Shown: piece by piece, positions 48,029 through 56,639 of the stretch
Layout: the number at the start of each line of letters is the position of its first letter
Position numbering within the stretch: the first letter of the stretch is position 1
DNA from: Parvularcula sp038749595
GTDB lineage: Bacteria; Pseudomonadota; Alphaproteobacteria; Caulobacterales; Parvularculaceae
Direction: 5' to 3'
Assembly: GCA_038749595.1 (NCBI GenBank)
Contig: JBCDHW010000002.1
Coordinates: 248,001 to 312,000, forward strand
DNA length: 64,000 nucleotides
Translations under genes and position numbers: made by a program
The notes under the pieces: model-generated
Told to the model about the DNA's origin: nothing
Databases searched by the model: none
Seen by the model: only the letters and a program-made list of their open reading frames with translations

Positions 48029-50382
48029 TTCATCGCCTCCGTGCGCTCCGTCGCGACGACAAAGTCTGAGCCGCGCAACGCCGTCAAGACGTTCGCCAGA
48101 TGCCGCGCATCGCGGACCGCAAATTCAAGCCGCAGGTCGGAGAATTGCACCTCGCGATTCTCGACATTGAGATCGTGAATATCGGCATCATACTTCGCGA
48201 GCAACGAACCAATATGTCCAATCGCGCCCGTCCGGTTGGTCACCGTGACAACCACCTCGACGACATAGGTCGCATCCGGATCATTCCGCCACGCAAGATC
48301 GATCCAGTCCTCTTCAGCCTTTTGCGCCAAGGCCTTGCAATCAATGCGGTGAATTGCGATCGGCCCATCTTCGCCCTTGATGCCAACGATCCGCTCCCCC
48401 GGGAGCGGCTGGCAGCACGAGCTTAGCGTGATCGCAGCGCCGCGCTGCAGGCCCTCAATCGAGATGGCCCGCCTGTCGTAACTTTCGTCCGTATCAAGAG
48501 CGCGCTTAGGACCCGAGTGGGTTTCACGAAGGTTGGGATAGACCTCATCCAAGATCCGCGTATCCTCAACCTCAAGCCGACCAACAGCCTCAAGCAGCGG
48601 CTTGAGCCCCCGGAAGCCCAAGCGTTTTGCTGCTTCGCGCACCGCTTCCGCCGAGTACGGAACATCGTGGACGGAGAAAATGTTGCGGACAATCCGCTCA
48701 CCGAGAGCATGTTGCCCCTTCGCAGCCAGCTCCCGCGTGCGCTTGCGCAGGCCAAGCTTCGCTGATCCGGTGACGACGTATCGCTCCCAGTCGGACGGAA
48801 TGCTCGCGCCTTTGGCACGGTGAATTTCAACGACGTCACCGTTTTTGAGCTTGGTTCGGTTGGGTACCGGCCTTCCGTTTACGCTCGCACCCGTGAAGGT
48901 GTTCCCAATATCTGTGTGCAGAGCATAGGCGAAATCGAGGGGCGACGCGCCAACTGGCAAGCTGATGACGCGGCCACGCGGCGTGAACGTGAAAATCTGA
49001 TCGCGATAGAACTCAAGCTTCGCCTGCTGCAGGATCTCCGCAGCGTTGCCGCCCTTTTCCATCTCCGCAACCGTCGACCGCAACAATTCGTAGGCGTTGT
49101 ATTTGCTAGCGTCGTCCATCTCCACGGTGCCGGAGTCCGTGGACTTATAGCGCCAGTGCGCCGCGATCCCGCGTTCCGCCGCGTCGTGCATCTCCTTGGT
49201 CCGGATCTGCACCTCGGCTTTCTGCGCGTTACGCTCTTTGTCCTTAGACAGAAGAACCGCGGTATGGATGGATCGGTAATTATTGGCTTTCGGGGTCGAG
49301 ATATAATCGTCGAACTCTCCGGGAATCATCGGGAAGTTCCGGTGGATCACGCCCAGGGCCTTGTAACAATCCTCTTCACTCGGAACGATGAGGCGGAAGG
49401 CATAAATATCGGCGAGCTCTTCAAAATGCACATTCTTCCGCTGCATCTTCCGCCAGATAGAGAACGCGCGCTTCTCACGGCTATAAATCTCAGCCTCGAT
49501 ACCTGCGTCTGCGATCTCTTTCTTCAGGATCTGGCTAAGCGCCACCACGTCGCTGACGGACGTCGCCGAGACCTTATCAAGCGCGCGGGTGATGGCCGCA
49601 TAGTCGCTTGGCTCGAGGTAGTAGAAGCTCAAATCCTCAAGCTCTTCACGGAATTTCTCGATACCGATCATCCGTGCAAGCGGCGCGAAGATCTCCATGG
49701 TCTCCTGCGCAACCCGCCTCTGCTTCTCCGGCCGCGTGTAGTGCAACGTCCGCATATTGTGCAGCCGGTCAGCAAGCTTAACCAGCAGTGTACGGACATC
49801 CCGCGATGTGGCGAGAATGAACTTGGCAAAGTTCTCGGCTTTACCGTCCGCATCCGGACGAAGCTCGCGTTTTGAGATCTTGGTGACGCCGTCCACCAAC
49901 TTGGCGACCTCATCACCGAACTGGTCACGAATATCCGCGATCGACGTCTTCGTATCTTCCACCACATCGTGCAGCAGCGCCGCGACAATCGTCACCGGAT
50001 CGAGCTTCATGTCCGCAAGGATCGCGGCCACCGACAGCGGATGGGTGAAATAGGGATCACCCGACTGGCGCGTCTGTCCACCATGGGCCCGCATCGCGAA
50101 TACGTAGGCGCGATTCAGAAGGTCTTCGTCCAGGTTCGGGTCGTATTGGCGGACCAGTTCCGTCAACTCGTACTGGCGGACGATGCGGGGCGCTTTGCCT
50201 ACGGGTGGCGGCGGGAAATGCGACGGGCCATGATCCGGAAGATCCGCGTTTGGGATCGCAACTTGCGCATCCTGAGGAAGGCGCGCTTCCGCCGCACCCT
50301 TTTCAGCCGCGCGGCGTGCGGACTCATCATGCGCCTGGCTGTTGGCGATCGTCTCTGTCTCAACCCTGCCATCGATCGTCAT
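48025..50382 (-). CDS. rsh: Bifunctional (p)ppGpp synthetase/hydrolase
   Basis: The start at ATG 50382 gives 785 aa and has GGTGGAG upstream; ATG 50481 would add 33 residues that lie inside the preceding small gene. The hydrolase HD domain has 'YFTHPLSVAAILADMKLD' and 'LLHDVVEDTKTSI'. The synthetase domain has 'DYISTPKANNYRSIHTAV' and 'VQIRTKEMHDAAERGIAAHW'. TGS ('FTFTPRGRVISLPVGASPLD') and a C-terminal ACT domain follow. As the only RelA/SpoT protein seen here it should be the alphaproteobacterial Rsh, setting the stringent response. Confidence 0.96.
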   Translation of the reverse strand: MTIDGRVETETIANSQAHDESARRAAEKGAAEARLPQDAQVAIPNADLPDHGPSHFPPPPVGKAPRIVRQYELTELVRQYDPNLDEDLLNRAYVFAMRAHGGQTRQSGDPYFTHPLSVAAILADMKLDPVTIVAALLHDVVEDTKTSIADIRDQFGDEVAKLVDGVTKISKRELRPDADGKAENFAKFILATSRDVRTLLVKLADRLHNMRTLHYTRPEKQRRVAQETMEIFAPLARMIGIEKFREELEDLSFYYLEPSDYAAITRALDKVSATSVSDVVALSQILKKEIADAGIEAEIYSREKRAFSIWRKMQRKNVHFEELADIYAFRLIVPSEEDCYKALGVIHRNFPMIPGEFDDYISTPKANNYRSIHTAVLLSKDKERNAQKAEVQIRTKEMHDAAERGIAAHWRYKSTDSGTVEMDDASKYNAYELLRSTVAEMEKGGNAAEILQQAKLEFYRDQIFTFTPRGRVISLPVGASPLDFAYALHTDIGNTFTGASVNGRPVPNRTKLKNGDVVEIHRAKGASIPSDWERYVVTGSAKLGLRKRTRELAAKGQHALGERIVRNIFSVHDVPYSAEAVREAAKRLGFRGLKPLLEAVGRLEVEDTRILDEVYPNLRETHSGPKRALDTDESYDRRAISIEGLQRGAAITLSSCCQPLPGERIVGIKGEDGPIAIHRIDCKALAQKAEEDWIDLAWRNDPDATYVVEVVVTVTNRTGAIGHIGSLLAKYDADIHDLNVENREVQFSDLRLEFAVRDARHLANVLTALRGSDFVVATERTEAMK

Positions 50383-50566
50383 CGTCGTCCGTTCTCCACC
50401 CTCTGATGTTGGCAGTTCGGATCGCGGTGACAAGAAGAAGAACGAGCAATGCGCCAATAAGGAGCGGCAGGAGGAGACCACCCTGCCCGGCGCTGGGCAG
50501 AACCAGCGGGAAAGACAGGGCCGCTAACGCAAAAATGATCAGCGCGCGCGGCCCAGGCCGGGTCAT
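50360..50566 (-). CDS. Small two-helix membrane protein between rpoZ and rsh
   Basis: This 68-aa frame exactly bridges two genes: its ATG overlaps the rpoZ stop by 4 bp (ATGA) and its end overlaps the rsh start by 23 bp. It has two hydrophobic helices (ALIIFALAALSFPLVLPSAG and LLLPLLIGALLVLLLVTAI) and an Asp-rich tail (TDDDDDRWQG). I recognise no family. The fit to the operon and the composition argue that it is real. Confidence 0.6.
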   Translation of the reverse strand: MTRPGPRALIIFALAALSFPLVLPSAGQGGLLLPLLIGALLVLLLVTAIRTANIRGWRTDDDDDRWQG

Positions 50567-50928
50567 TTGTTCGACGGCGACAAGGGTGCCATCCCGCTCT
50601 GCTGGAGAGCGGCGAGGAGTTCGTCCTCAGACACCGTATCGTGCTCAGGCAGGTCCGCTTTATCCGCGGCAATGCCTTCAGCCTCATCAGGCTCATCAAC
50701 ATCGAGCTGCGTCTGAAGCGAGGTCACAAGGTCTTCGGTGATCGCATCCGAGGTGACTTTATCAGCCGCAAGCTCGCGAAGGGCGACAACCGGGTTTTTA
50801 TCGCGATCCCGATCCACCTCAGGCTGCGCGCCCGACGCGATCATCCGCGCCCGGTGGGCGGCGAGAAGGACCAGGTCAAACCGGCTTTCAACCTTATCAA
50901 TACAATCTTCGACGGTGACGCGCGCCAT
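50563..50928 (-). CDS. rpoZ: RNA polymerase omega subunit
   Basis: The start at ATG 50928 gives 121 aa; the frame stays open upstream to 51195 but is non-conserved there. 'MARVTVEDCIDKVESRFDLVLLAAHRAR' and 'DRDKNPVVALRELAAD' are the omega signature. An acidic C-terminal extension of about 50 residues makes it longer than the 91-aa E. coli protein, as is common in Alphaproteobacteria. It is the first gene of the long operon that includes rsh, an arrangement conserved from E. coli (rpoZ-spoT). Confidence 0.95.
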   Translation of the reverse strand: MARVTVEDCIDKVESRFDLVLLAAHRARMIASGAQPEVDRDRDKNPVVALRELAADKVTSDAITEDLVTSLQTQLDVDEPDEAEGIAADKADLPEHDTVSEDELLAALQQSGMAPLSPSNK

Positions 50929-51188
50929 GCAGCTCTCCGAATTGCGGGTAGGCGCGGGGAGTAGCTCTATCCCCCAAAAAGCGCAAGCTTTGGGCAATGT
51001 CCGTTCGTCAATGCTTTTGCGGAGGGATTCCATCAGTTCCGCGGCCAACGCGCTGAGCCAGCAAAGCCGCGCGAAAGGCGGCAGACCGCACGCTTCATGC
51101 GGCCAACGGCGATTGCATCGCAGTGACGTGACCGTTAGCGTCGGAACGAGATGCACTTTGGGGAAAGCATCGGTGAGGGGTTTCTGAT

Positions 51189-52418
51189 ATGGCACGCTTT
51201 TTCATGGGCTTGGGCTTAGTTCTCCTGGCCGCAATCGTCGCCTTGATTGGCTGGCCTCTCACTCCTGTTGTCCAAGACGCCGCCACCGCTGGCAAAGCCA
51301 ACACGTACCTTGATGAAAACGCCGTCGCCGTTGACCTCGATGCCGACGGTGCAGAGTTCCCCCTGCCCGACGGGCTCGCCACGGCGCAGTTCATCATGCT
51401 GGCTGAAATCCACGGCTACGCGATGCCGCAAGCGATCGATCTGATGATGGTGAAAAAGCTGGCTGCCGAGCGCGGCATGCGCGCTTACCTCGCCGAACTC
51501 AGCCCTGATCAAGCGATTGCCTTTAATGCCATGGTCCTCGACGGCGATGACACCGCGGCACGCGCCGTCTTCGACGCCTGGGGCGAACGCTCGGCGCAAT
51601 GGGGCAACAAAGAGTTCTTCGCCAAGCTCGAAGCGATCACTGCATTCAATGCCCAGCGTCCGGACGACCAAAAAATCGTCTTCATCGGCACCGACAAGCC
51701 AACTGATCTCGAGTTCGCAGAACAAATGCTTGGGCAGCTTGATCCATCCGTGGATGCAAACTTCTCAAGCCTCGCCAATGTGCGCGCCATCAACGGTCTC
51801 CTCCTCGACGAGGCGATGACGCGCCCAGACAATGCCAGCCGTTACAGCCACATCGTCCCGGGGATGGCGATGGTCGCCGATCTTCCGGGTGCTGAGGATG
51901 AGGTCTTCTACGCCCTTTGGGGATTGTTCCACGGCTCCAAAGTGCTGGTAAATGGCGCAAAGCCCTTGGCCCATCGGTTGATCGAAAACGGCACCTTCGC
52001 AGGCGTCGGGACAATCTCGACCCTCTGCTTAGAGAATTGCTTCAACCTCCTCCCCGCTTACGGTTTGCCGGTGGAACAGCTTCGCGGCCCCGACGGCGAG
52101 GAGTACACGCTGCTGCCGATGAGTTACGAAAATCCCTACTTCGTCCGTATACGCGGCGCGAGTGAGCTCCGGACGGTCATGGACGCCCGGTCCTCCGACA
52201 GTGTATTTGTTCCGCTCACGGAAGAGGGCTCGCCCTATCTCGAAGGCGCTCGGCTTTCGGTGACGACCGGGTATCTCGATTTGCTCATCCCGACGTTCGA
52301 TTACGAGGGCGCTGCGGGCGAGGCGTCAGATGCCGTCTTCGTCATGCGCAACGTCCCGGGCCTCACCCCTTGGTCCGGTTCCGCGTTCGACATCTCTGGG
52401 CAAGCTCTCGCGAACTAG
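51189..52418 (+). CDS. Membrane-anchored protein, possibly EreA/ChaN-like
   Basis: This 409-aa protein has an N-terminal membrane anchor (FFMGLGLVLLAAIVALIGWPL). The next region ('AQFIMLAEIHGYAMPQAIDL', 'RAYLAELSPDQAIAFNAMVLDGD', 'FNAQRPDDQKIVFIGTDKP') resembles the glutamate/histidine pattern of erythromycin-esterase-like and ChaN-like folds (E-x-H-G near the start, then E near the helix). The C-terminal half, including two nearby cysteines in 'STLCLENCFNLLP', is not familiar. The function cannot be named. It is monocistronic and divergent from rpoZ. Confidence 0.65.
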   Translation: MARFFMGLGLVLLAAIVALIGWPLTPVVQDAATAGKANTYLDENAVAVDLDADGAEFPLPDGLATAQFIMLAEIHGYAMPQAIDLMMVKKLAAERGMRAYLAELSPDQAIAFNAMVLDGDDTAARAVFDAWGERSAQWGNKEFFAKLEAITAFNAQRPDDQKIVFIGTDKPTDLEFAEQMLGQLDPSVDANFSSLANVRAINGLLLDEAMTRPDNASRYSHIVPGMAMVADLPGAEDEVFYALWGLFHGSKVLVNGAKPLAHRLIENGTFAGVGTISTLCLENCFNLLPAYGLPVEQLRGPDGEEYTLLPMSYENPYFVRIRGASELRTVMDARSSDSVFVPLTEEGSPYLEGARLSVTTGYLDLLIPTFDYEGAAGEASDAVFVMRNVPGLTPWSGSAFDISGQALAN

Positions 52419-52478
52419 CCCGAGGCGACGCATCTCAACGCTGGACAAGCGCCGCGGCGAAGCCCAGCCTTCTAGCCC

Positions 52479-53264
52479 ATGCGCCGTGATCCTCCCCAGC
52501 CCGGTGAAATAGCCTTCGTCGCAAGCGATCGGCCCGACGCGCAGAGTGCGCTGCAGTCGCTTTCTGAGCGGTACGGCAATGTCGACCGGCAATCGGCCAA
52601 GGTCATCGTTGCCCTGGGCGGTGACGGCACCATGCTTGAGGTGCTCCGCGACAGCGTCCACCACAACGCTCCCGTCTATGGCATCAATTGCGGAACCGTC
52701 GGGTTTCTGATGAACCCGCTCGGCGAGATCGACGACCTTCCCCGCCGGATCGCGACGGCCGACCGTGCCGAGATCAATCCGATCGGCATGGATGCCAAAA
52801 CCGTCGACGGCACAGTCCACAGCGCCGGCGCCATTAACGAAGTCGCGCTCCTCCGCCAGACCCGCCAGACCGCGCGCATCGCCATCCGGGTGAACGGCGA
52901 CGTGCGGCTGCAACAGCTGATCTGCGACGGGATCCTTCTCTCCACCCCCGCGGGCTCGACAGCTTACAACCTCTCGGCCCACGGACCGATCCTACCGATC
53001 AACGCCAATCTCCTGGCGCTCACCCCAATTTCCGCCTTCCGCCCGCGGCGCTGGCGCGGCGCCCTCCTCCCCTACGACGCCGAGGTGACCTTCGAAGTCA
53101 TCGATGCCGATTTCCGCAAGTGCTCCGCTACCGCCGATAACGTCGAAGTGCGGGACGTGGCCGAGGTCACCTGCCGGGTCCTTCCCGACCAAAAGATGAC
53201 CATCCTCTTCGACCACGGCACAGGCCTCGAAGAGCGGATTTTGCGCGAACAATTCGAGGATTAG
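52479..53264 (+). CDS. nadK: NAD kinase
   Basis: This 261-aa protein phosphorylates NAD to NADP. It has 'IVALGGDGTMLEVLRD' (GGDGT), 'VYGINCGTVGFLMNP', 'LLSTPAGSTAYNLSAHGPILP' and 'LTPISAFRPRRWRGALLP', the complete family pattern. It is about 30 residues shorter at the N-terminus than the E. coli enzyme, which is usual in Alphaproteobacteria. It starts 60 bp after the previous gene. Confidence 0.96.
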   Translation: MRRDPPQPGEIAFVASDRPDAQSALQSLSERYGNVDRQSAKVIVALGGDGTMLEVLRDSVHHNAPVYGINCGTVGFLMNPLGEIDDLPRRIATADRAEINPIGMDAKTVDGTVHSAGAINEVALLRQTRQTARIAIRVNGDVRLQQLICDGILLSTPAGSTAYNLSAHGPILPINANLLALTPISAFRPRRWRGALLPYDAEVTFEVIDADFRKCSATADNVEVRDVAEVTCRVLPDQKMTILFDHGTGLEERILREQFED

Positions 53265-53338
53265 CGCAACCCGCGCGTGGTCCATTCCTGCTAACTTGCC
53301 TTTAAAGGCCGTTAACACTTTCTCGCCAAAAGGACCAA

Positions 53339-55066
53339 GTGGGCGTGAGTCGTGCGTCCAGCGAGGGATTGGCCATGGCAGCCAGAGCGCTGACCTTAAC
53401 GAAGCTCGACATGGACGAGGCCCTCGCCTCGGGCCAAATTCAACTCGCCTACCAACCAATTTTTTCGCTCCATGACGGGCACTTAGCGCGCATTGAAGCG
53501 CTTGTGCGCTGGGAGCATCCACGGCTGGGGACGATGCTGCCCGATGCCTTTCTCCCCGCCTTCGAAGCGGAGAATCGGCTCCTCGCCCTCACGCGCCGCG
53601 TCCTCGAGCGCGCTGCCGCAGAATTCGCCAGCTGGGCCTTCGCCGCGCCCACAGCGTTATCGATCAACCTCTCGGCGCGGGACCTTTGCGACCCGTCGCT
53701 CCCTTCAGCGGTGCGCAGTGTCATCGACGCCGTCAGCCTCGACCCCGAAAAAATCACCTTCGAATGCCCGGTCAGCGGCATCGACGAAGACGCAGCGCGC
53801 CAGGTGCTCTCCGGGCTGCGCGACCTGGGCGTCCTGCTTGCAGCAGAGATGATCCGCGACGAAGCCGACATCGCCGACGCCTTCGCCTTGGCCCCGTTCA
53901 ACGAAGTGAAGACCAGCGGGCGCGGGATCATGCGCGCCACGCGCAACAACCATACCGCGGCGCTCACCGGCGCCGCTGACCTCATCGCCTATGCCCATTC
54001 CCAGGGCGCCATCGTCACCGCCCTCGGCGCAGAGGATGAAACGGAGTGCCTGGCGCTCCGCACCGTCGGCTTCGACCAGGCCCAGGCCAATGTCCTCGCC
54101 CCAGCGCTCCCCATTGATGGGATCACCGCTGGCATGGCCGCCTCTGCGCGCTTGCACCTTGGATTCGACGATGGCCAAAACAGCAGCGCTGCCGAAGACA
54201 GCGTCGACGCGCCCATCCAGGCGACCAGCAGTTTCTACCACGAGCGCCGCCGCGCCCAGGGCGAAATCCTCCGCCGTGCCGCGGAAAAGCGCATTGAAGA
54301 TGAAGCCGAAGCGGCGCTTTTATCGGGCCGCGGCATCCGCGCTGTTCAATCCGCGCTTGGAGAAAGCTACGGAGAAGAGATCGAATCGGACGATGACGCC
54401 GCAGACGGTCTCAGTGTTCGGGAACAGCAGGAAGCCCTCATGCAAGAAGCAGAAAGCAAAGCTGGGCTTTTGATGCGCCCCGATCTCGCGGCGGCATCCC
54501 TCGGCTATGGCGCCAGCCCTCTGCGCCCAGCGCCGAAGAGATCCGCTGAAGACACGCGCAACGACGTCGCCCGCGCTATCTCGGATGTGCTCGAATCTTT
54601 GCCCGCCGAGATCTCCGAACGGGAAGACGCCTTCGAAGACATCGATGCGCAACCTGAGATCAGCCCCGAAGACCAGCTCGACGCCGAAGTGGCCAAGCTC
54701 CCCGCGCTTGATGACGACGACATCGCGATCATGTCCGGCAATTCGCCGGTCCACGATGAGCTGCACGATCTGGCGAGCCGCCTGCGCGCCCAGCCGGTCC
54801 GTAAGAAGAACTTCCTGGAACGGAAGTATAAGCTCCGTGTGACGCATTTCTGGCCCAAGCCGTGGAAGCGCGCCTACCTTCGCCATTTCGGTCCAGCGGC
54901 TGGCCCCGCGTCAGCTGTCCCTGAGGATGTCCTCGAGCCTTTGAGCGGTAAGAGCGGCGAGCAAGACTCCATTCCGATGGTGTCCCTGGGCGCGGATAAC
55001 GCCACTCCCCTCGTCGTCACGGTGGATCAACGGCCCACCCCGCGAAAGAAACGGTCGAGCTCCTGA
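53339..55066 (+). CDS. Degenerate EAL-domain protein
   Basis: The start is GTG 53339, four bases after AAGGA; GTG 53345 and ATG 53375 are alternatives. The 575-aa protein has an EAL domain at residues about 25-265. It keeps 'IEALVRWEHP' (53-61) and 'LSINLSARDL', but the catalytic DDFGTG is replaced by 'LLAAEMIRDEAD' (166-177), LKID by 'EVKTSG', and the AEGVE glutamate segment reads 'TALGAEDETE'. It is therefore unlikely to cleave cyclic di-GMP. The second half (about 275-575) is acidic, with heptad-like and low-complexity stretches and no recognised domain. Its last 156 bp overlap thiO. Confidence 0.85.
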   Translation: MGVSRASSEGLAMAARALTLTKLDMDEALASGQIQLAYQPIFSLHDGHLARIEALVRWEHPRLGTMLPDAFLPAFEAENRLLALTRRVLERAAAEFASWAFAAPTALSINLSARDLCDPSLPSAVRSVIDAVSLDPEKITFECPVSGIDEDAARQVLSGLRDLGVLLAAEMIRDEADIADAFALAPFNEVKTSGRGIMRATRNNHTAALTGAADLIAYAHSQGAIVTALGAEDETECLALRTVGFDQAQANVLAPALPIDGITAGMAASARLHLGFDDGQNSSAAEDSVDAPIQATSSFYHERRRAQGEILRRAAEKRIEDEAEAALLSGRGIRAVQSALGESYGEEIESDDDAADGLSVREQQEALMQEAESKAGLLMRPDLAAASLGYGASPLRPAPKRSAEDTRNDVARAISDVLESLPAEISEREDAFEDIDAQPEISPEDQLDAEVAKLPALDDDDIAIMSGNSPVHDELHDLASRLRAQPVRKKNFLERKYKLRVTHFWPKPWKRAYLRHFGPAAGPASAVPEDVLEPLSGKSGEQDSIPMVSLGADNATPLVVTVDQRPTPRKKRSSS

Positions 55067-55873
55067 TACGCGCACTTTAGACCGTACACGGCTCAACGCA
55101 GGCAGCAGCCTCACCGCATCTCTCCACACCTCGTCCGCCGTGCCCGCAATAGCGCCCGGCCATTCCTCTGTCGCCCCGACGTAAAGGCTTCCGTCACGAC
55201 GCGGAACAAAATAGACCGTCGGTGACCGCACCACGGTTGGGACGCATCCCGCGTCTTGAGGATCGAGCTCAACCACAAACGCTTCACCGCGCACCGCCTG
55301 AAGCGACTCTGGCCCCAGGCCAGAAGACGCCCCAGTCGCAATAATGACGTGTGCAGAAGAAATCCGTTCACCGTTAACAATCACCGCGCCAGCCTCAAGC
55401 CGCGCGCGCCCTTTGATCAGCGTGCCGCCCTGACGTTGCAGCACGCCAAGCGCCGTTTCGATGAAGGGGGCCGGTTCAACCGCGCCTTCCTCCGGGGCAA
55501 AGGCCGAGGGCAACGTTGTGAACCCATTGAGCGCCTGACCCGTCTCAGGAACAACCGCGCCCTGGGGCACCGCGTGGTAGCCAATCCCGTACACCCCGCG
55601 CCGGTGATAGCCAAACGCCGTGTAAGGATCATCGGCAAGCCGGTAAGCAAAGTCTTCCCACGCCGCGAGCCCTGCGCGCAGCATCGCGGCGAACGTTGGA
55701 TCCGCCGCATCGTGGCCAATCTCGAACGACGGGCTGAGCATCCCCGCCGCGGCCATGCTGCCGCCTCGCGCGCCGTCACTAACCAACGCCACCTTGAAGC
55801 CGCGATCCGCCAAATGGAACGCAGCGGCGGCGCCAATCACGCCCGCGCCAACAATCGTAACGTCAAAACCCAT
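54911..55873 (-). CDS. thiO: FAD-dependent glycine oxidase-like protein (ThiO family)
   Basis: This 320-aa DAO-family protein has an N-terminal FAD site 'DVTIVGAGVIGAAAAFHLADRGFKVALV'. 'AAAGMLSPSFE' and the C-terminal 'QGHHRNGVLLAALTAQRLEDIL' match ThiO, which oxidises glycine to the imine used in thiazole synthesis for thiamine. No other thi gene is adjacent, and the usual 'GLRPGTPDGLP' block is replaced by 'GARPFLSRGGPLIH', so another amine substrate is possible. Its final 51 codons lie inside the convergent EAL gene, and they include the conserved GHHRNG motif. Confidence 0.85.
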   Translation of the reverse strand: MGFDVTIVGAGVIGAAAAFHLADRGFKVALVSDGARGGSMAAAGMLSPSFEIGHDAADPTFAAMLRAGLAAWEDFAYRLADDPYTAFGYHRRGVYGIGYHAVPQGAVVPETGQALNGFTTLPSAFAPEEGAVEPAPFIETALGVLQRQGGTLIKGRARLEAGAVIVNGERISSAHVIIATGASSGLGPESLQAVRGEAFVVELDPQDAGCVPTVVRSPTVYFVPRRDGSLYVGATEEWPGAIAGTADEVWRDAVRLLPALSRVRSKVRVSGARPFLSRGGPLIHRDDEGSGVIRAQGHHRNGVLLAALTAQRLEDILRDS

Positions 55874-55927
55874 TTCCCCTGCGCCGCTAAGACCTCCGGC
55901 ACAGCAAGTCTAGCACGCCGGACAAAC

Positions 55928-56458
55928 TCAGCCCGAGCGGCGGCCCTCAAGCAGCTCCGTTTTCACACGGCTCCCGGCCGACGATCCGAAGTAATAGTTC
56001 ATCACAGCCGCCGCCATCGTCGCCAAAGCGCCGAGCATGATCGAAAACTCGGTCTCAGCATCGGCGGGAACGTCGGCCACCAGCATTGCTGCGAGCACAC
56101 CGAAGAACCCTGCGACGACGGTGAACGCAAGACACCCTGGGATGCGGTCCTTCAAGGCACGCTGCCGCGCCCGGGCGTCGGCGCGGTCGCTCGCGGCGAT
56201 GCGGGCGCCTTCGTTCGCCGCATCCAGCACAGCTTTCTGAAACGACATGTTCGCCTCGCGCAGGCGCACCAAAGCCTCCGGCGACGCGGTTTCAAGGGCC
56301 GCTTCGAGGACATCAGCGTCATCTTCCTCGCGCCCAAGCAAGGCTTTGCTGATCAAACCAACCGCGGCTCCAGCCAGCGGCCCGCCAAGCGCCCGCGCCA
56401 ATTCCGGGGCGGCGCGCCCAAGGGATTGGGCAAACCGTCTGCGCTTATCGGTGACCAT
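55928..56458 (-). CDS. Holin-like protein of the GTA/phage three-helix type
   Basis: The start at ATG 56458 gives 176 aa and is supported by GAAGGAG seven bases upstream. A Gly/Ala-rich N-terminus ('APELARALGGPLAGAAVGLIS') precedes a helical acidic region and two clear membrane segments ('GCLAFTVVAGFFGVLAAMLVA' and 'IMLGALATMAAAVMNYYFGSS'). The ending 'MNYYFGSSAGSRVKTELL' is the pattern I associate with the phage/GTA 3TM holin family. No other phage or GTA gene is present, so this is an orphan. Lytic function is not shown. Confidence 0.65.
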   Translation of the reverse strand: MVTDKRRRFAQSLGRAAPELARALGGPLAGAAVGLISKALLGREEDDADVLEAALETASPEALVRLREANMSFQKAVLDAANEGARIAASDRADARARQRALKDRIPGCLAFTVVAGFFGVLAAMLVADVPADAETEFSIMLGALATMAAAVMNYYFGSSAGSRVKTELLEGRRSG

Positions 56459-56639
56459 CGCTCGACTCCTTCGAGAATCATCCGCAATTCTATGGTGCGC
56501 GCTGGACGGGAGGATAAGTCCAGCCAAAGTCAGGGCTTCACCCAAGCCGTTAAGCTCCGCTTAACCCTCGACCCGGAGGGCACGGCGGGCAGGGGCGTGA
56601 AATGTTCAATGTTGTGAACCGATAGGTTTGGAGATGCCC

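Noticed and set aside
48820..49875. Plus-strand open frame of 351 codons within rsh
   Set aside because: It lies antisense to the conserved synthetase and hydrolase domains and has no recognisable motif or ribosome binding site.
55256..56617. Long plus-strand open frame of 453 codons
   Set aside because: It spans thiO and the holin-like gene on the opposite strand, is very Arg-rich and shows no family motif; it is a shadow frame.
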